From assembly GCA_944327255.1 (NCBI GenBank), contig CALVHA010000003.1, forward strand, positions 1 to 64,000: a stretch of 64,000 nucleotides of DNA, read 5' to 3'. How positions within the stretch are numbered: position 1 is the first letter of the stretch; every line of letters starts with the position of its first letter. The notes beneath the pieces are model-generated. The model was not told the origin of the DNA. It saw only the letters and a program-made list of their open reading frames with translations, and did no database searches. The position numbers and the translations under genes are program-made. This DNA comes from Candidatus Gastranaerophilales bacterium. Its GTDB lineage: Bacteria > Cyanobacteriota > Vampirovibrionia > Gastranaerophilales > Gastranaerophilaceae. Below, piece after piece: positions 53,346 through 62,997 of the stretch.

Positions 53346-53909
53346 ATGAAAAAATTTTTATTACTTGTAATTCTATTAACACTGGGAACAACTGCAAATT
53401 CAAAGGACATTGATTATCAGCAGATTTATCGTGACCTTGAAGTTCCAAGTGTTAAGTTTGTCCACAATATTGATCCGGGAGAATACTATGATACACAAAA
53501 TTCGACCTGGTCACCTTATCCTCTATTCAGACTTACAAGTCCTCTATACTTTAAAACAATCACAATAGAACCCGGATATTATCTGCTAACTCCAAGAGAA
53601 TATAAGGGAAATTGGTATATGCTTTTTAAGGAAGCCGGAAAAGTTAAATACATAATACCAGTATATGAACGTGAGATTGTGCCATTAACGTTTTATGATG
53701 ATAATCTTCCACAGGCAAAGCTTGCGCCTTCCCAAAAAGTTCACCTCAAGTTACTTGATATTATGGGGAAATTTGTGCCAAGCGCAAAAAGAGAACCTAC
53801 ACCTCAAACTTATTTGGAGACAACTGATTTAGATAATAATTTTCTCTCTATTGTAATTTATTGGGGGGATTACAGATATTACACTATCTTTAGAACAATT
53901 AATCTATAA
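53346..53909 (+). CDS. Secreted hypothetical protein, 187 aa
   Basis: Residues 1-19 form a signal peptide (KKFLLLVILLTLGTTANS). The mature part is beta-rich with many tyrosines (GYYLLTPREYKGNWYMLFK, IVIYWGDYRYYTIF). No family is recognised. It is probably a periplasmic or outer-membrane-associated protein. It stands alone between two - strand operons. Confidence 0.7.
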   Translation: MKKFLLLVILLTLGTTANSKDIDYQQIYRDLEVPSVKFVHNIDPGEYYDTQNSTWSPYPLFRLTSPLYFKTITIEPGYYLLTPREYKGNWYMLFKEAGKVKYIIPVYEREIVPLTFYDDNLPQAKLAPSQKVHLKLLDIMGKFVPSAKREPTPQTYLETTDLDNNFLSIVIYWGDYRYYTIFRTINL

Positions 53910-53968
53910 AGTATAAATTTTGATTGTTCAGAACAGTCCTACAATGAAAATTTTATGTATACCAGAGG

Positions 53969-55402
53969 TTATTTTTTCTGAGCTTTAGTATTATTTAATT
54001 CTACAACTTCTGAATCATTTACTAAATTTTTGCCAATTGCTTGTTCCAATGCCGCCTTTGATGAATTATATTCATAGAGCGTATTGTAATATGCTAATTG
54101 GGCTTCCTGATAAAGAATCTGCGCATCCTTTAACTCTACAGGGCTTGCCTCCCCCACACGATATCTGCCGTATGACAACTCATAATTTTCTTTAGCCTGC
54201 TTTACTTGTAAAATAGCTACAGGGATTTGAGATTTTTTTTCATTCAGTGTCAAAAATGCATTTTGAATTTCAAGATAAATTTGGTTTTGAGTATTTACAG
54301 CGTTTGCCAGTTCTTTATCATATAAATATCTTGCTTCTTTTATTTCATTACGAATTAACATCCCGTTAATGGTAGGAAAATTCAAATAACCTCCCAAATT
54401 ATAACCATAATTTGAATTCCAGCTTCTGCCTCCTCGCTGATATTGGGCTTCAATTGAAATTGTAGGGAAGTATGATTTTTTAACAAGTTTTACGGTCTGC
54501 TTAGCACTTTCTACTTTAAGTTCAGCGACTTTAAGCTCCGGTCGTGCTTCTCTTGCAATATCAACTGCCTGATTTAACGTAATATCAACCGGCACATAAT
54601 CAAGACGTTCCTGAACATTATATTTATCAATAAAAGGAACACCCATTACATTATTTAGCTTTGCAATTGCAAGGTTAACCTGATTATCAGCCTGAATAAG
54701 CTGTAATTTTGAATTACTCAGATTGGCTTCAGCAATAGTTACATCAACTTTCGGATTCATACCGATTTTATAAAATGCTTTCGCCTGATCGTAAAAAAGT
54801 TCAAACTTTTTTACAGTATCTTGTGCAACACGTTGATTTTCTAATGCTAAAAGCAGAGCATAATATGCATCTTTTGTCTGATAAATTACTGTATTAATTG
54901 TTCCAGTAAGAGTAGCCTTATAACTTTCATAATCTAATTTTCTGATAGTTGCCTGATTTTGTGTAATCCCGAAGTCATAAAGCATTTGTTGCAAAGTAAC
55001 TTGGCCTAAAACATAGTAGTTAAAAGTCAAATTTCTGCCGAATACATCCGACAATTGTAGCTGTTTAATTCTAGTATAACCAGTCTGCCAGCTAAATTGC
55101 GGGAAATAGTTTGACCAAACCTGCTTAATTCTTGAATCCGAAGCAAGAATATCCTGAAATGCAGCGTTAATCTGAGGATTATTTCCCAATGCAATTTCTA
55201 AACACTTATCCAAAGTCATATCCACATTTTTTTGGACAGAACCCTCAATAGTTATTGTATCATCCTTTGGTTTTTGCGGTAAAACCTTTTCTGGAGAAGG
55301 ATACTCCTTTTCATTAATCTTATTCCCGATATCCTGTTTAGCAATAGTCGGAAGATTAATTAATCCTAATATGAAACTCGTAATAATTATTTTCTTAAAC
55401 AT
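53969..55402 (-). CDS. TolC-family outer membrane efflux protein
   Basis: The 477-residue protein has a signal peptide (1-21) and two copies of the outer membrane efflux unit (LDKCLEIALGNNPQINAAF and ITLNQAVDIAREARPELKVAE), giving a trimeric barrel and tunnel. It overlaps by 1 nt the RND transporter gene (TAATG), so it is the outer partner of this pump. Confidence 0.93.
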   Translation of the reverse strand: MFKKIIITSFILGLINLPTIAKQDIGNKINEKEYPSPEKVLPQKPKDDTITIEGSVQKNVDMTLDKCLEIALGNNPQINAAFQDILASDSRIKQVWSNYFPQFSWQTGYTRIKQLQLSDVFGRNLTFNYYVLGQVTLQQMLYDFGITQNQATIRKLDYESYKATLTGTINTVIYQTKDAYYALLLALENQRVAQDTVKKFELFYDQAKAFYKIGMNPKVDVTIAEANLSNSKLQLIQADNQVNLAIAKLNNVMGVPFIDKYNVQERLDYVPVDITLNQAVDIAREARPELKVAELKVESAKQTVKLVKKSYFPTISIEAQYQRGGRSWNSNYGYNLGGYLNFPTINGMLIRNEIKEARYLYDKELANAVNTQNQIYLEIQNAFLTLNEKKSQIPVAILQVKQAKENYELSYGRYRVGEASPVELKDAQILYQEAQLAYYNTLYEYNSSKAALEQAIGKNLVNDSEVVELNNTKAQKK

Positions 55403-58400
55403 TATTCTTTATCCTTCTTTTTGCCAAATTTGCGGGCAGTAAATATTTTAAATTCCTCAATCATAACATAAAATGCCGGAACCAAAAACGTTCCTACAAA
55501 TGCTACGGCAATCATCCCGCCAAATACTGTCATACCAACAGAATTACGACTGGCAGCTCCTGCTCCTTTTGCAAATATTAAAGGTAATAACCCTAAGATA
55601 AAAGCTATATTTGTCATCATTACAGCCCTAAATCTTAATTTAGCAGCTTGCAAAGCCGCTTCTTTAATAGGCATTCCGGCTTCATGCGCATCTTTTGCAA
55701 ATTCGATAATAAGAATTGCCTGTTTAGTACTCAAACCAATCAGCATTACAAGACCAATCTGTGCATAAATATCAAGAGCGTATCCCGCAATATACTGAAA
55801 GAATAAAGCCCCTATCAAAGCAACAGGTGAAATTAACAATACCGCAACAGGAAGCATCCAGCTTTCATATAATGCGACAAGGAATAAATATACAAATACT
55901 AAAGACATTGCAAGAATAGGTCCTATCTGTCCGCTTGACTCCTGCTCTTGCAAAGCACTTCCAGACCACGCATATCCCATATCTTTTGGAAGAACTTTAT
56001 CGGATAATTCTACCATCTTTGCCATTGCCTGACCGGAACTTACACCTTCTCTTGCCATAGCATTGATAGTTATTGCAGGATACATATTAAACCTTGTTAA
56101 ACTATATGGTCCAACAATATTTTTTATTTTCACAACAGAAGATAAAGGCACCATAGAACCGGCACTGTTTTTTACATATATTTTATCTAAGTCTGAAGGT
56201 TTTTCACGGAAAGGAGCATAAGCTTGCAAATATACACGATAAACACGGCCGTATTTGTTAAAGTCGTTTATATAAGTTTTCCCGAAATATGCAGCAAGAG
56301 AATTATATATATCTGCAATACTTACACCTTGAGCCATTGCTTTTGCGGCATCCACGTCTATCAGCATTTGAGGCAAGTTTGCAGTATATGATGTATACAC
56401 CATAGAGAATGTTGAATCTTTATTTGCGGCATCAATAAATTTAACAGCTTCATCATACAATTCCTGAGGGGTTCTGTCACCCTTATCCAAAAGCTGATAT
56501 TCAACACCACCAAACATACCTAAACCAGAAATTGATGGAGGTACAAATGAAGCAACTGTTGCTGACGGATAATTTGCAAATTCTTTTTTAATATTACTTA
56601 AAATGGCGTTTAACGATACATCTTTTTTGGTACGTTTAGACCATGGTTCAAGTTCAGATACTATAAAAGCCGTATTTTCCCCTGAGAAACCTACTAATGT
56701 AATAGTATTTTCTATTCCAGGAATTTTTAACAATCTGTCTTCAACTTCAGAAGCGACAACATCTGTTCTTGAAGCAGAAGCACCGTCTGGAAGCTGTATT
56801 TGGGTAAAAATTGAACCTTTATCTTCTGTAGGTAAAAAACCAGTTGGAATAATATGAAACATTCCGATAATAAACAAAATAATTATAGTAAAAGTTGCAA
56901 ATGTAATTTTTGGAGAATTAATAAATACTTTTGCACCATCCAAATATTTATCACGTACATTATTAAACCAGTCGTCAAACTTTTGGATAAAAGCAAAATC
57001 TGCTTTCTCTTCTCCAGATTTCAAAATTAAAGTACATAATGCAGGAGACAAAGTAAGAGCAACGACAGTAGAAAGCCCTATAGAAGAAGCAATACAAAGA
57101 GCAAATTGCCTAAACATTTGCCCTGTAATCCCTGCCATAAATGACACCGGAACGAATACCGCCATCAAAACAAGAGAAGTCGCAAGAACTGCGCCAAATA
57201 CCTCTTTCATCGTAACTTCCGTCGCTTCTCTCGGCTCTTTCCCTTCCTGAATATGACGTTGGGTATTCTCAAGTACTACAATCGCATCGTCAACAACAAG
57301 CCCAACAGCCAGAACCAATCCGAACAAAATTAACAAATTGATAGAAAACCCGAGTATATTCATAAATATAAATACACCGATTAATGAAACAGGGATTGCG
57401 CATATTGGAATAAAAGCAGCTCGTGCAGTCCCGAGAAATAAATAAGTTACAATACCTACAAGCAAAATTGCCAATGCTATAGCGTTAATAACCTCCGCAA
57501 TTGATTCTCTTACGAATTCTGTTTCATCGTGTTGAATTTTATATTCAATCCCTTGAGGAAAGCCTTTACTTAATTCTGCCATCTTAGCCTGAATTTTATT
57601 TGACAAATCAATGGCATTTGCTTCAGGAAGTTGTTGCACAGAAATAATTGCAGAATTCCTTCCGCCTATACGTGAAAAGTATGAATAACTTTCAGCTCCA
57701 AGCTCCACTTTAGCAATATCTTTTATTTTTATATTAGAACCATCCGGTTTTGAACGAATAATAATATCTTCAAATTCTTCAGGAGATTGCAGACGACCTT
57801 TAGTTCTGAGCGTTAATTTTACCATCTGTTTATCAATCATAGGTTCAACACCTAAGTCTCCGGCAGGGGTCTGGGTATTTTGTGACTGAATTGCAGAACT
57901 TACCTCACTTATTGAAACTCCAAGGTTCGCCATTTTGGTAGCATCAAGCCATATACGCATTGAATAATCCGAAGATCCGAATACGGAAACCGTACCAACA
58001 CCCTTAATACGAGCAAGTTCATCTTTAATATAAATTGAGGCATAGTTTGCAATATATAATGAGTCATAAGTTCCGGACGGAGAATTAATTGAAATCATAA
58101 TAAGTCCCGGACCACCTGTTGACTTTTTAACAGATAAACCATAACGTCTGACCTCTTCCGGCAAACGTGGAGTTACTAATTGTAATTGGTTTTGGACGTT
58201 TACAACAGCCATATCCGGATCTGAACCGATATCAAAATACAAGGTTAATTTATAACTACCATTTTGAGATGTTGATGACATATAAATCATATCCTCAACA
58301 CCGTTTAATTGAGCTTCAACAGGAGCCGCAATAGTTGATTCTATTACATCAGAACTCGCCCCCGCGTAAGTTGCACTGACGACAACCTGAGGTGGAGTAA

Positions 58401-58524
58401 TTGACGGATACTCTTCCAGAGGAAGCTGCGTCATTAATAACATCCCAGCAAGCATTATAACCAGAGAGATTACTATTGCAAGCTTTGGCCTTTTTATGAA
58501 TAAATTACCTTGTTTTTGTTCCAT
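55402..58524 (-). CDS. RND efflux transporter, AcrB/HAE1 type
   Basis: The 1040-residue protein has twelve membrane helices with two large periplasmic loops, and the proton-relay stretch LILFGLVLAVGLVVDDAIVV in helix 4. It starts with FIKRPKLAIVISLVIMLAG, normal for HAE1 pumps. It exports drugs, bile compounds or other hydrophobic solutes with the flanking partner proteins. The operon order is membrane fusion protein, transporter, TolC-like. The substrate cannot be read. Confidence 0.95.
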   Translation of the reverse strand: MEQKQGNLFIKRPKLAIVISLVIMLAGMLLMTQLPLEEYPSITPPQVVVSATYAGASSDVIESTIAAPVEAQLNGVEDMIYMSSTSQNGSYKLTLYFDIGSDPDMAVVNVQNQLQLVTPRLPEEVRRYGLSVKKSTGGPGLIMISINSPSGTYDSLYIANYASIYIKDELARIKGVGTVSVFGSSDYSMRIWLDATKMANLGVSISEVSSAIQSQNTQTPAGDLGVEPMIDKQMVKLTLRTKGRLQSPEEFEDIIIRSKPDGSNIKIKDIAKVELGAESYSYFSRIGGRNSAIISVQQLPEANAIDLSNKIQAKMAELSKGFPQGIEYKIQHDETEFVRESIAEVINAIALAILLVGIVTYLFLGTARAAFIPICAIPVSLIGVFIFMNILGFSINLLILFGLVLAVGLVVDDAIVVLENTQRHIQEGKEPREATEVTMKEVFGAVLATSLVLMAVFVPVSFMAGITGQMFRQFALCIASSIGLSTVVALTLSPALCTLILKSGEEKADFAFIQKFDDWFNNVRDKYLDGAKVFINSPKITFATFTIIILFIIGMFHIIPTGFLPTEDKGSIFTQIQLPDGASASRTDVVASEVEDRLLKIPGIENTITLVGFSGENTAFIVSELEPWSKRTKKDVSLNAILSNIKKEFANYPSATVASFVPPSISGLGMFGGVEYQLLDKGDRTPQELYDEAVKFIDAANKDSTFSMVYTSYTANLPQMLIDVDAAKAMAQGVSIADIYNSLAAYFGKTYINDFNKYGRVYRVYLQAYAPFREKPSDLDKIYVKNSAGSMVPLSSVVKIKNIVGPYSLTRFNMYPAITINAMAREGVSSGQAMAKMVELSDKVLPKDMGYAWSGSALQEQESSGQIGPILAMSLVFVYLFLVALYESWMLPVAVLLISPVALIGALFFQYIAGYALDIYAQIGLVMLIGLSTKQAILIIEFAKDAHEAGMPIKEAALQAAKLRFRAVMMTNIAFILGLLPLIFAKGAGAASRNSVGMTVFGGMIAVAFVGTFLVPAFYVMIEEFKIFTARKFGKKKDKE

Positions 58525-58553
58525 TTACATATCCTTTTATAAATTGTTAGGGG

Positions 58554-59702
58554 TTACTTTTTAGCAGAAACATCTGCATTATCAGTCATCTCAATTGTTA
58601 CAGGCTGATTTGGAGTTACTTTCTGTAATCCGTTTACAACGATTCTGTCTCCAGCCTTTATTCCGCTTTTTATAATCCAGTTATCGCCATACTGACCGTT
58701 AACTTTTACATATACAAGTTGTGGTAAGTCATTATCATCAATTTTATATACATATTTTCCAGCCTGATTTTCCAATACAGCAGTAACAGGTACTATAGGG
58801 GTCTCCACAGGATTATTGGAGTATAATTTTGCCGTAACAAATTCTCCATGAAGTAACTGATTATTAGGATTTTTAAAGGTTGCTCTCATTGTTACTGTAC
58901 CTGTAGACTGATCAATTTTATTATCTTGAAAATCTTGAACCCCATTAAATGGATATTTTTCACCATTTGAAAAATAAAGTTCAACTTTTCTATTTTTGTT
59001 ATTACTCTGATCCGCATTTGAAAGAGAAGCAAAATCTTCCGAATCAATCGGAAAAGTAACATATATAGGATCCATACTATTAATAGTTGTAAGCGGACCT
59101 GATGTAGGTGTTACATAGTTCCCGAGCGTAACACTTATAATCCCTACACGTCCGTCTACAGGAGATTTCACAAGTGTATAACCTAAACTTCTGTTAGTAT
59201 CGCTGTATCTTGCCTGAGCAGATGCAAGTTGAGCTTTTAAAGAATCTCTTTGAGAAAGCAAATTATCATATTGTGATTTTGCAATATAATCCTTTTTGAC
59301 AAGCTCCTGAGCACGAGCCAATTGTTTTTCTGCGTATTCCAACTGAGCCTTTAAATTAGCAACATCCGCCTGCGCAACTTTTGCAGCATTTGAATATTCG
59401 GCAGGTTCAATCTCAAATAAAGTCTGTCCGGCCTTTACGAAATCACCTTCTTTAAAAAAACTTTTTTGCAAATATCCTGTTATACGTGCAAGAACATCAA
59501 CACGATATTTTGAGGTTACCCTGCCCGGAGCTTCAAAACTTCTGATGATATCAGCATTTTGAACATAAGCAACTTCAACAGTCGGAGCTTTTTGACTCTT
59601 CATAGCTTTGGCTGCAAGAAATTGTTTAAACATTGAATAGCCATATCTAAACGCAACTGCGGCTATAATTATAGTTATAATAATAATTATTTTTTTCTTC
59701 AT
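58554..59702 (-). CDS. RND pump membrane fusion protein, AcrA type
   Basis: The 382-residue protein has an N-terminal membrane anchor (IIIIITIIIAAVAFRYGY), a lipoyl-like domain with VDVLARITGYLQ and FFKEGDFVKAGQTLFEIEP, a helical hairpin and VKSPVDGRVGIISV, then beta-barrel domains. It links the RND transporter with TolC. It is the first gene of the operon, preceded by two inverted repeats that may be operators. Confidence 0.94.
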   Translation of the reverse strand: MKKKIIIIITIIIAAVAFRYGYSMFKQFLAAKAMKSQKAPTVEVAYVQNADIIRSFEAPGRVTSKYRVDVLARITGYLQKSFFKEGDFVKAGQTLFEIEPAEYSNAAKVAQADVANLKAQLEYAEKQLARAQELVKKDYIAKSQYDNLLSQRDSLKAQLASAQARYSDTNRSLGYTLVKSPVDGRVGIISVTLGNYVTPTSGPLTTINSMDPIYVTFPIDSEDFASLSNADQSNNKNRKVELYFSNGEKYPFNGVQDFQDNKIDQSTGTVTMRATFKNPNNQLLHGEFVTAKLYSNNPVETPIVPVTAVLENQAGKYVYKIDDNDLPQLVYVKVNGQYGDNWIIKSGIKAGDRIVVNGLQKVTPNQPVTIEMTDNADVSAKK

Positions 59703-59722
59703 AGTATATCCCCTTATCTGAA

Positions 59723-59813
59723 CGGTATATAATCAATCGTACCGCGAATTTTGAACCTGTCAATATTTTAATATTAGGTTTCTGGGTAATGTTGCACGGT
59801 AGCATTTGCAACA
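59723..59813. promoter_or_regulatory. Two inverted repeats upstream of the efflux operon
   Basis: CGGTA (59723-59727) and TACCG (59740-59744) surround a candidate - strand -10 region. TGTTGC (59790-59795) and GCAACA (59808-59813) form a second repeat with 12 nt between the arms. Either could bind an efflux repressor. No regulator gene is adjacent. Confidence 0.35.
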
Positions 59814-59899
59814 GGTATTATATTATACAACAAAGATAATTGTCAATAACTAGATTATAATAAGAATTCATGTTAAAATAAATACCAGAATTGGGTAAA

Positions 59900-60457
59900 A
59901 TGTTAAAACGATATAAATTATTTTTAAATGAATTTGATAAAAAAATTGAAGAATACTTTGCATCACAACAAAAATACATCAGATGCCGTAAAGGATGTAC
60001 TGATTGCTGTGAAATTGGAGAATATCCTTTCTCAAGACTTGAAGCAGAATATTTAATGAAAGGGTTTCAGACTTTACCACCAGATATACAGAAAAAAATT
60101 AAAGAAAATATCATCACACTTAAAAAAGAAAAATTTCAAAATATATCAAAACGATTTGAATATTGCTGTCCATTTTTAATTAATAAAGCCTGCACTTTAT
60201 ACGATTTTAGGGGAATTACCTGTAGAGTATTCGGACTTGCATACTTAGACAATGACAATATCAAACTACCAAATTGTACAAATCTTGGTTTAAATTACAA
60301 TGAAGTATTTAATACAAAAACAAAAGAAATTACATTACCTAATCCAATAAAAGATAATCTACATATAGACAGCATCTTAAGAAGTCCGCTTGCTGAAAAA
60401 TATGAACTCGAATGCGGAGAAATAAGACCGCTTATTAACTGGTTTATTCAAGATTAA
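59900..60457 (+). CDS. YkgJ-family cysteine-cluster protein
   Basis: The 185-residue protein has CRKGCTDCC near the N-terminus and, later, YCCPFL, CTLYDFRGITCRVF and LPNC. This is the CxxxCxxCC...C...C pattern of the YkgJ family, thought to bind zinc or iron. Function is unknown. An extended -10 (TGT-TAAAAT, 59871-59879) precedes it. The start may also be TTG at 59891. It ends 14 nt inside the convergent lpd-like gene. Confidence 0.85.
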   Translation: MLKRYKLFLNEFDKKIEEYFASQQKYIRCRKGCTDCCEIGEYPFSRLEAEYLMKGFQTLPPDIQKKIKENIITLKKEKFQNISKRFEYCCPFLINKACTLYDFRGITCRVFGLAYLDNDNIKLPNCTNLGLNYNEVFNTKTKEITLPNPIKDNLHIDSILRSPLAEKYELECGEIRPLINWFIQD

Positions 60458-61694
60458 ATAATGACTCGAAAATGCCTTCAGAATATGTAGGATGAGCAAA
60501 GCAAACTTCTTTTAATTTTTCAACTGTAACATTATTCTGCATTGCAATTGATACCTGTTGAATAAGAGAAGAGGCCTCCTTGGAAACGATATGTGCACCA
60601 ACAATTATACCATCTTGCGAAAGAATTTTTATAAAACCATCAACAGCATTATCACACTGTGATTTGCCAAGAGCAGAAATCAAAAGCATTGATTTTTTGT
60701 AACTGCCTTTTTCCAAATCCTGTTCTCTTTTCCCTATCCACGCAATTTCAGGATTACCATATACCACAGACGGCACAAGAGATTTATCGAAATGAATTCC
60801 ATCGATTTCTGCAATTGCCTGCTTTATCGCATAATGGGCAAGCTGAATTTCTCCACAGATATCGCCCAAATAAGTTACCCCGTCAATTTTTCTATAAGGA
60901 ACAGGTTTGCGTCCAATTGCAACAAGAACTTTATCAACCTCAGTGACATTTCCTGATGAATATCTTAAAAGACATTTTTCATTACATTGAATATCTTCAA
61001 CTTTAGTACTTTTATAAAATTTTATACCATTAGCTTTAAAAATACGCTCAATACGCTTTGAAACCTCAATATCCGCAACCGGCAACAGATTCTCAGCCAT
61101 TTCAATAACAGTAACATCTACATCAAAGGCAGAAAAGATTCTTGCCCATTCTATACCAATTGCACCAGAACCAATGATTGCAATACTTTCAGGCAAATAT
61201 TGCAAATCTAAAACATCATCTGAATTTAGAATCCTTTTGTGGTCAAATTCAATACCCGGCAAAGCAACTGATTGAGAACCCGATGCAATAATAATTTTGT
61301 CACATCTATAACAATCATCTGTTGTTGAAATCGTATTTGTATTAATAACATCAGCTTTTGCTTTAATCATAGTAATCTTGCTATTTTTTACGGCAAGTTC
61401 TAAGGATTTACGCAATTTTTGAACAATTTGATTTTTTCTTTCAACAACTTTTGCAAAATCATAAGTAAAGTCTGGGATAACAATTCCCAGACTTTGTGCG
61501 CATTTCAATTCTTTATAAAATTCTGCACAATGCAAAATTGACTTTGTAGGAATACAACCACGATTTAAGCAAATTCCGCCTATACAGTCCTTTTCAAACA
61601 TCACAACGCTTAACCCTTTTTTAGCAGCATGCAATGCGGCAGTATATCCTGCAGGCCCAGCACCGACAATTCCAAGATTATATTTGTATTCCAT
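60444..61694 (-). CDS. lpd: Dihydrolipoamide dehydrogenase-like protein, internally shortened
   Basis: The flavoprotein has 416 residues: FAD site GIVGAGPAGYTAALHAA, redox disulfide C42/C47 in GGICLNRGCIPTKS, NAD site IIGSGAIGIEWARIF, and the C-terminal HPTYSEGIFE with the catalytic histidine. The usual length is about 460. The segment between VLVAIGRKP and the second FAD motif is cut to about 15 residues, ending TYLGDICG instead of YAIGD. It may be active, as the missing part is a surface region, but this is untested. It lies 12 nt after a small secreted protein gene. Confidence 0.85.
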   Translation of the reverse strand: MEYKYNLGIVGAGPAGYTAALHAAKKGLSVVMFEKDCIGGICLNRGCIPTKSILHCAEFYKELKCAQSLGIVIPDFTYDFAKVVERKNQIVQKLRKSLELAVKNSKITMIKAKADVINTNTISTTDDCYRCDKIIIASGSQSVALPGIEFDHKRILNSDDVLDLQYLPESIAIIGSGAIGIEWARIFSAFDVDVTVIEMAENLLPVADIEVSKRIERIFKANGIKFYKSTKVEDIQCNEKCLLRYSSGNVTEVDKVLVAIGRKPVPYRKIDGVTYLGDICGEIQLAHYAIKQAIAEIDGIHFDKSLVPSVVYGNPEIAWIGKREQDLEKGSYKKSMLLISALGKSQCDNAVDGFIKILSQDGIIVGAHIVSKEASSLIQQVSIAMQNNVTVEKLKEVCFAHPTYSEGIFESLFNLE

Positions 61695-61706
61695 TAAAAA
61701 GTCCTA

Positions 61707-61979
61707 TTAATATCGTTTAACGCTTGCACCGCTTGAGGAGAAGCCTGAACCAAAGTTAACAGCTCCATAATTCCAATAAGAATTAGGATCATTATGTTCT
61801 CTTCCGACTCTAACTTTACCCTCTCTTGTGGTTTTTGAAGAAGCTTCTTGTGCTCCATTGGCAGCTTCAGCATCATAATACTGACCATCTGCTACAGAAG
61901 AAGTATATAACAGGGTTCCACCTGCATATGCGGCTTGTGCAAAAAATAATATACTCATAAGGATTGCTATTTTTTTCAT
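61707..61979 (-). CDS. Small secreted protein, 90 aa
   Basis: A clear signal peptide (1-19, ending AYAG) is followed by a short glycine-, serine- and tyrosine-rich mature part (GSGFSSSGASVKRY). No family is recognised. It has a GAAGGAG site. It is probably co-transcribed with the lpd-like gene downstream. Confidence 0.65.
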   Translation of the reverse strand: MKKIAILMSILFFAQAAYAGGTLLYTSSVADGQYYDAEAANGAQEASSKTTREGKVRVGREHNDPNSYWNYGAVNFGSGFSSSGASVKRY

Positions 61980-62068
61980 ATTTTAATTCTCCTTCGTATT
62001 TATATTATACAATTATTTAAACGATTTTCAAGACTGAGAATTGCTAACATGTTACTAAATCGTAACAT

Positions 62069-62098
62069 TTGTATTTTTATTCCATGAGGTTTTATAAT
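62069..62098 (+). promoter_or_regulatory. lipA promoter giving a leaderless mRNA
   Basis: TTGTAT (62069-62074), 18 nt and a perfect TATAAT (62093-62098). The -10 box ends 6 nt before the ATG at 62105. Confidence 0.7.
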
Positions 62099-62104
62099 AC
62101 AAAT

Positions 62105-62947
62105 ATGCAAAAAAGATTACCTGATTATCTCAAAAGACCAATAATAAATACAGAAACAACAAAAAATGTCAGACATATTTTAAAGCAACACTGTCTTAAC
62201 ACGGTTTGTGAAAATGCAAGATGTCCTAATAAAAACGAATGTTATACAAACAACACGGCAACGTTTTTAATTATGGGAAACATTTGTACAAGAAACTGCC
62301 GTTATTGTAATATTTCATGCCAAAAACCATTACCGCTTGATATGGAAGAGCCCTTACATATAGCACAGGCCGTTAAAGATTTAGGTTTAAAATATGCCGT
62401 GATAACATCAGTTACAAGAGATGACTTAGAAGACGGTGGAGCAGAGCATTTTGCAAATTGTATTTATGAAATCAGAAAAATAATACCGCAAACAAAAATT
62501 GAAATCTTAACACCAGATTTTAAAGGAAACGCAAATAATTTAAATATAATAATTAACGCAAAACCTGATGTTTTTAATCATAACATTGAAACCGTGAGGG
62601 ATTTATTTAAAACTGCACGGCCACAAGGCAATTATGAGCGCTCATTAAATGTTTTAAAATATATTAAAGCTAACAGCGAGATTCCGATCAAATCAGGGTT
62701 AATGGTCGGACTCGGAGAAAACCAAAAACAAATAGAAGAAACTTTAAATGATTTAAAAAATGCAGGGTGTGATATTTTAACTATAGGACAATATATTCAG
62801 CCGTCAAAAGAACATCTTGAAGTTTCAAAATATTATACTTTAGAAGAATTCGAACAGCTCCAAAATCTTGCACACAAAATTGGCTTCAAGAACTACCAGA
62901 TTAATCCGCTTGTAAGAAGTTCTTATAAAGCTGCCAATATGGTTTAA
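62105..62947 (+). CDS. lipA: Lipoyl synthase
   Basis: The radical-SAM enzyme of 280 residues has both Fe-S sites: the auxiliary CENARCPNKNEC (with an earlier cysteine) and the SAM-binding CTRNCRYC. The C-terminal VRSSY supplies the serine ligand. LipA inserts sulfur into octanoyl groups to make lipoate. The start at 62105 gives MQKRLPDYLKRP, the normal LipA start; a TTG at 62069 lies on the -35 box. The lpd-like gene, which needs lipoate partners, is divergent and close. Confidence 0.95.
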   Translation: MQKRLPDYLKRPIINTETTKNVRHILKQHCLNTVCENARCPNKNECYTNNTATFLIMGNICTRNCRYCNISCQKPLPLDMEEPLHIAQAVKDLGLKYAVITSVTRDDLEDGGAEHFANCIYEIRKIIPQTKIEILTPDFKGNANNLNIIINAKPDVFNHNIETVRDLFKTARPQGNYERSLNVLKYIKANSEIPIKSGLMVGLGENQKQIEETLNDLKNAGCDILTIGQYIQPSKEHLEVSKYYTLEEFEQLQNLAHKIGFKNYQINPLVRSSYKAANMV

Positions 62948-62997
62948 AGAAGTTGATTCATAGTTATAAATAAAGTGTTTTTTTCTACTGAACCCGC

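Noticed and set aside
53920..53940. TGTTCAGAACA palindrome between convergent genes
   Set aside because: 11 bp with a single central base cannot form a useful RNA loop and has no T tract.
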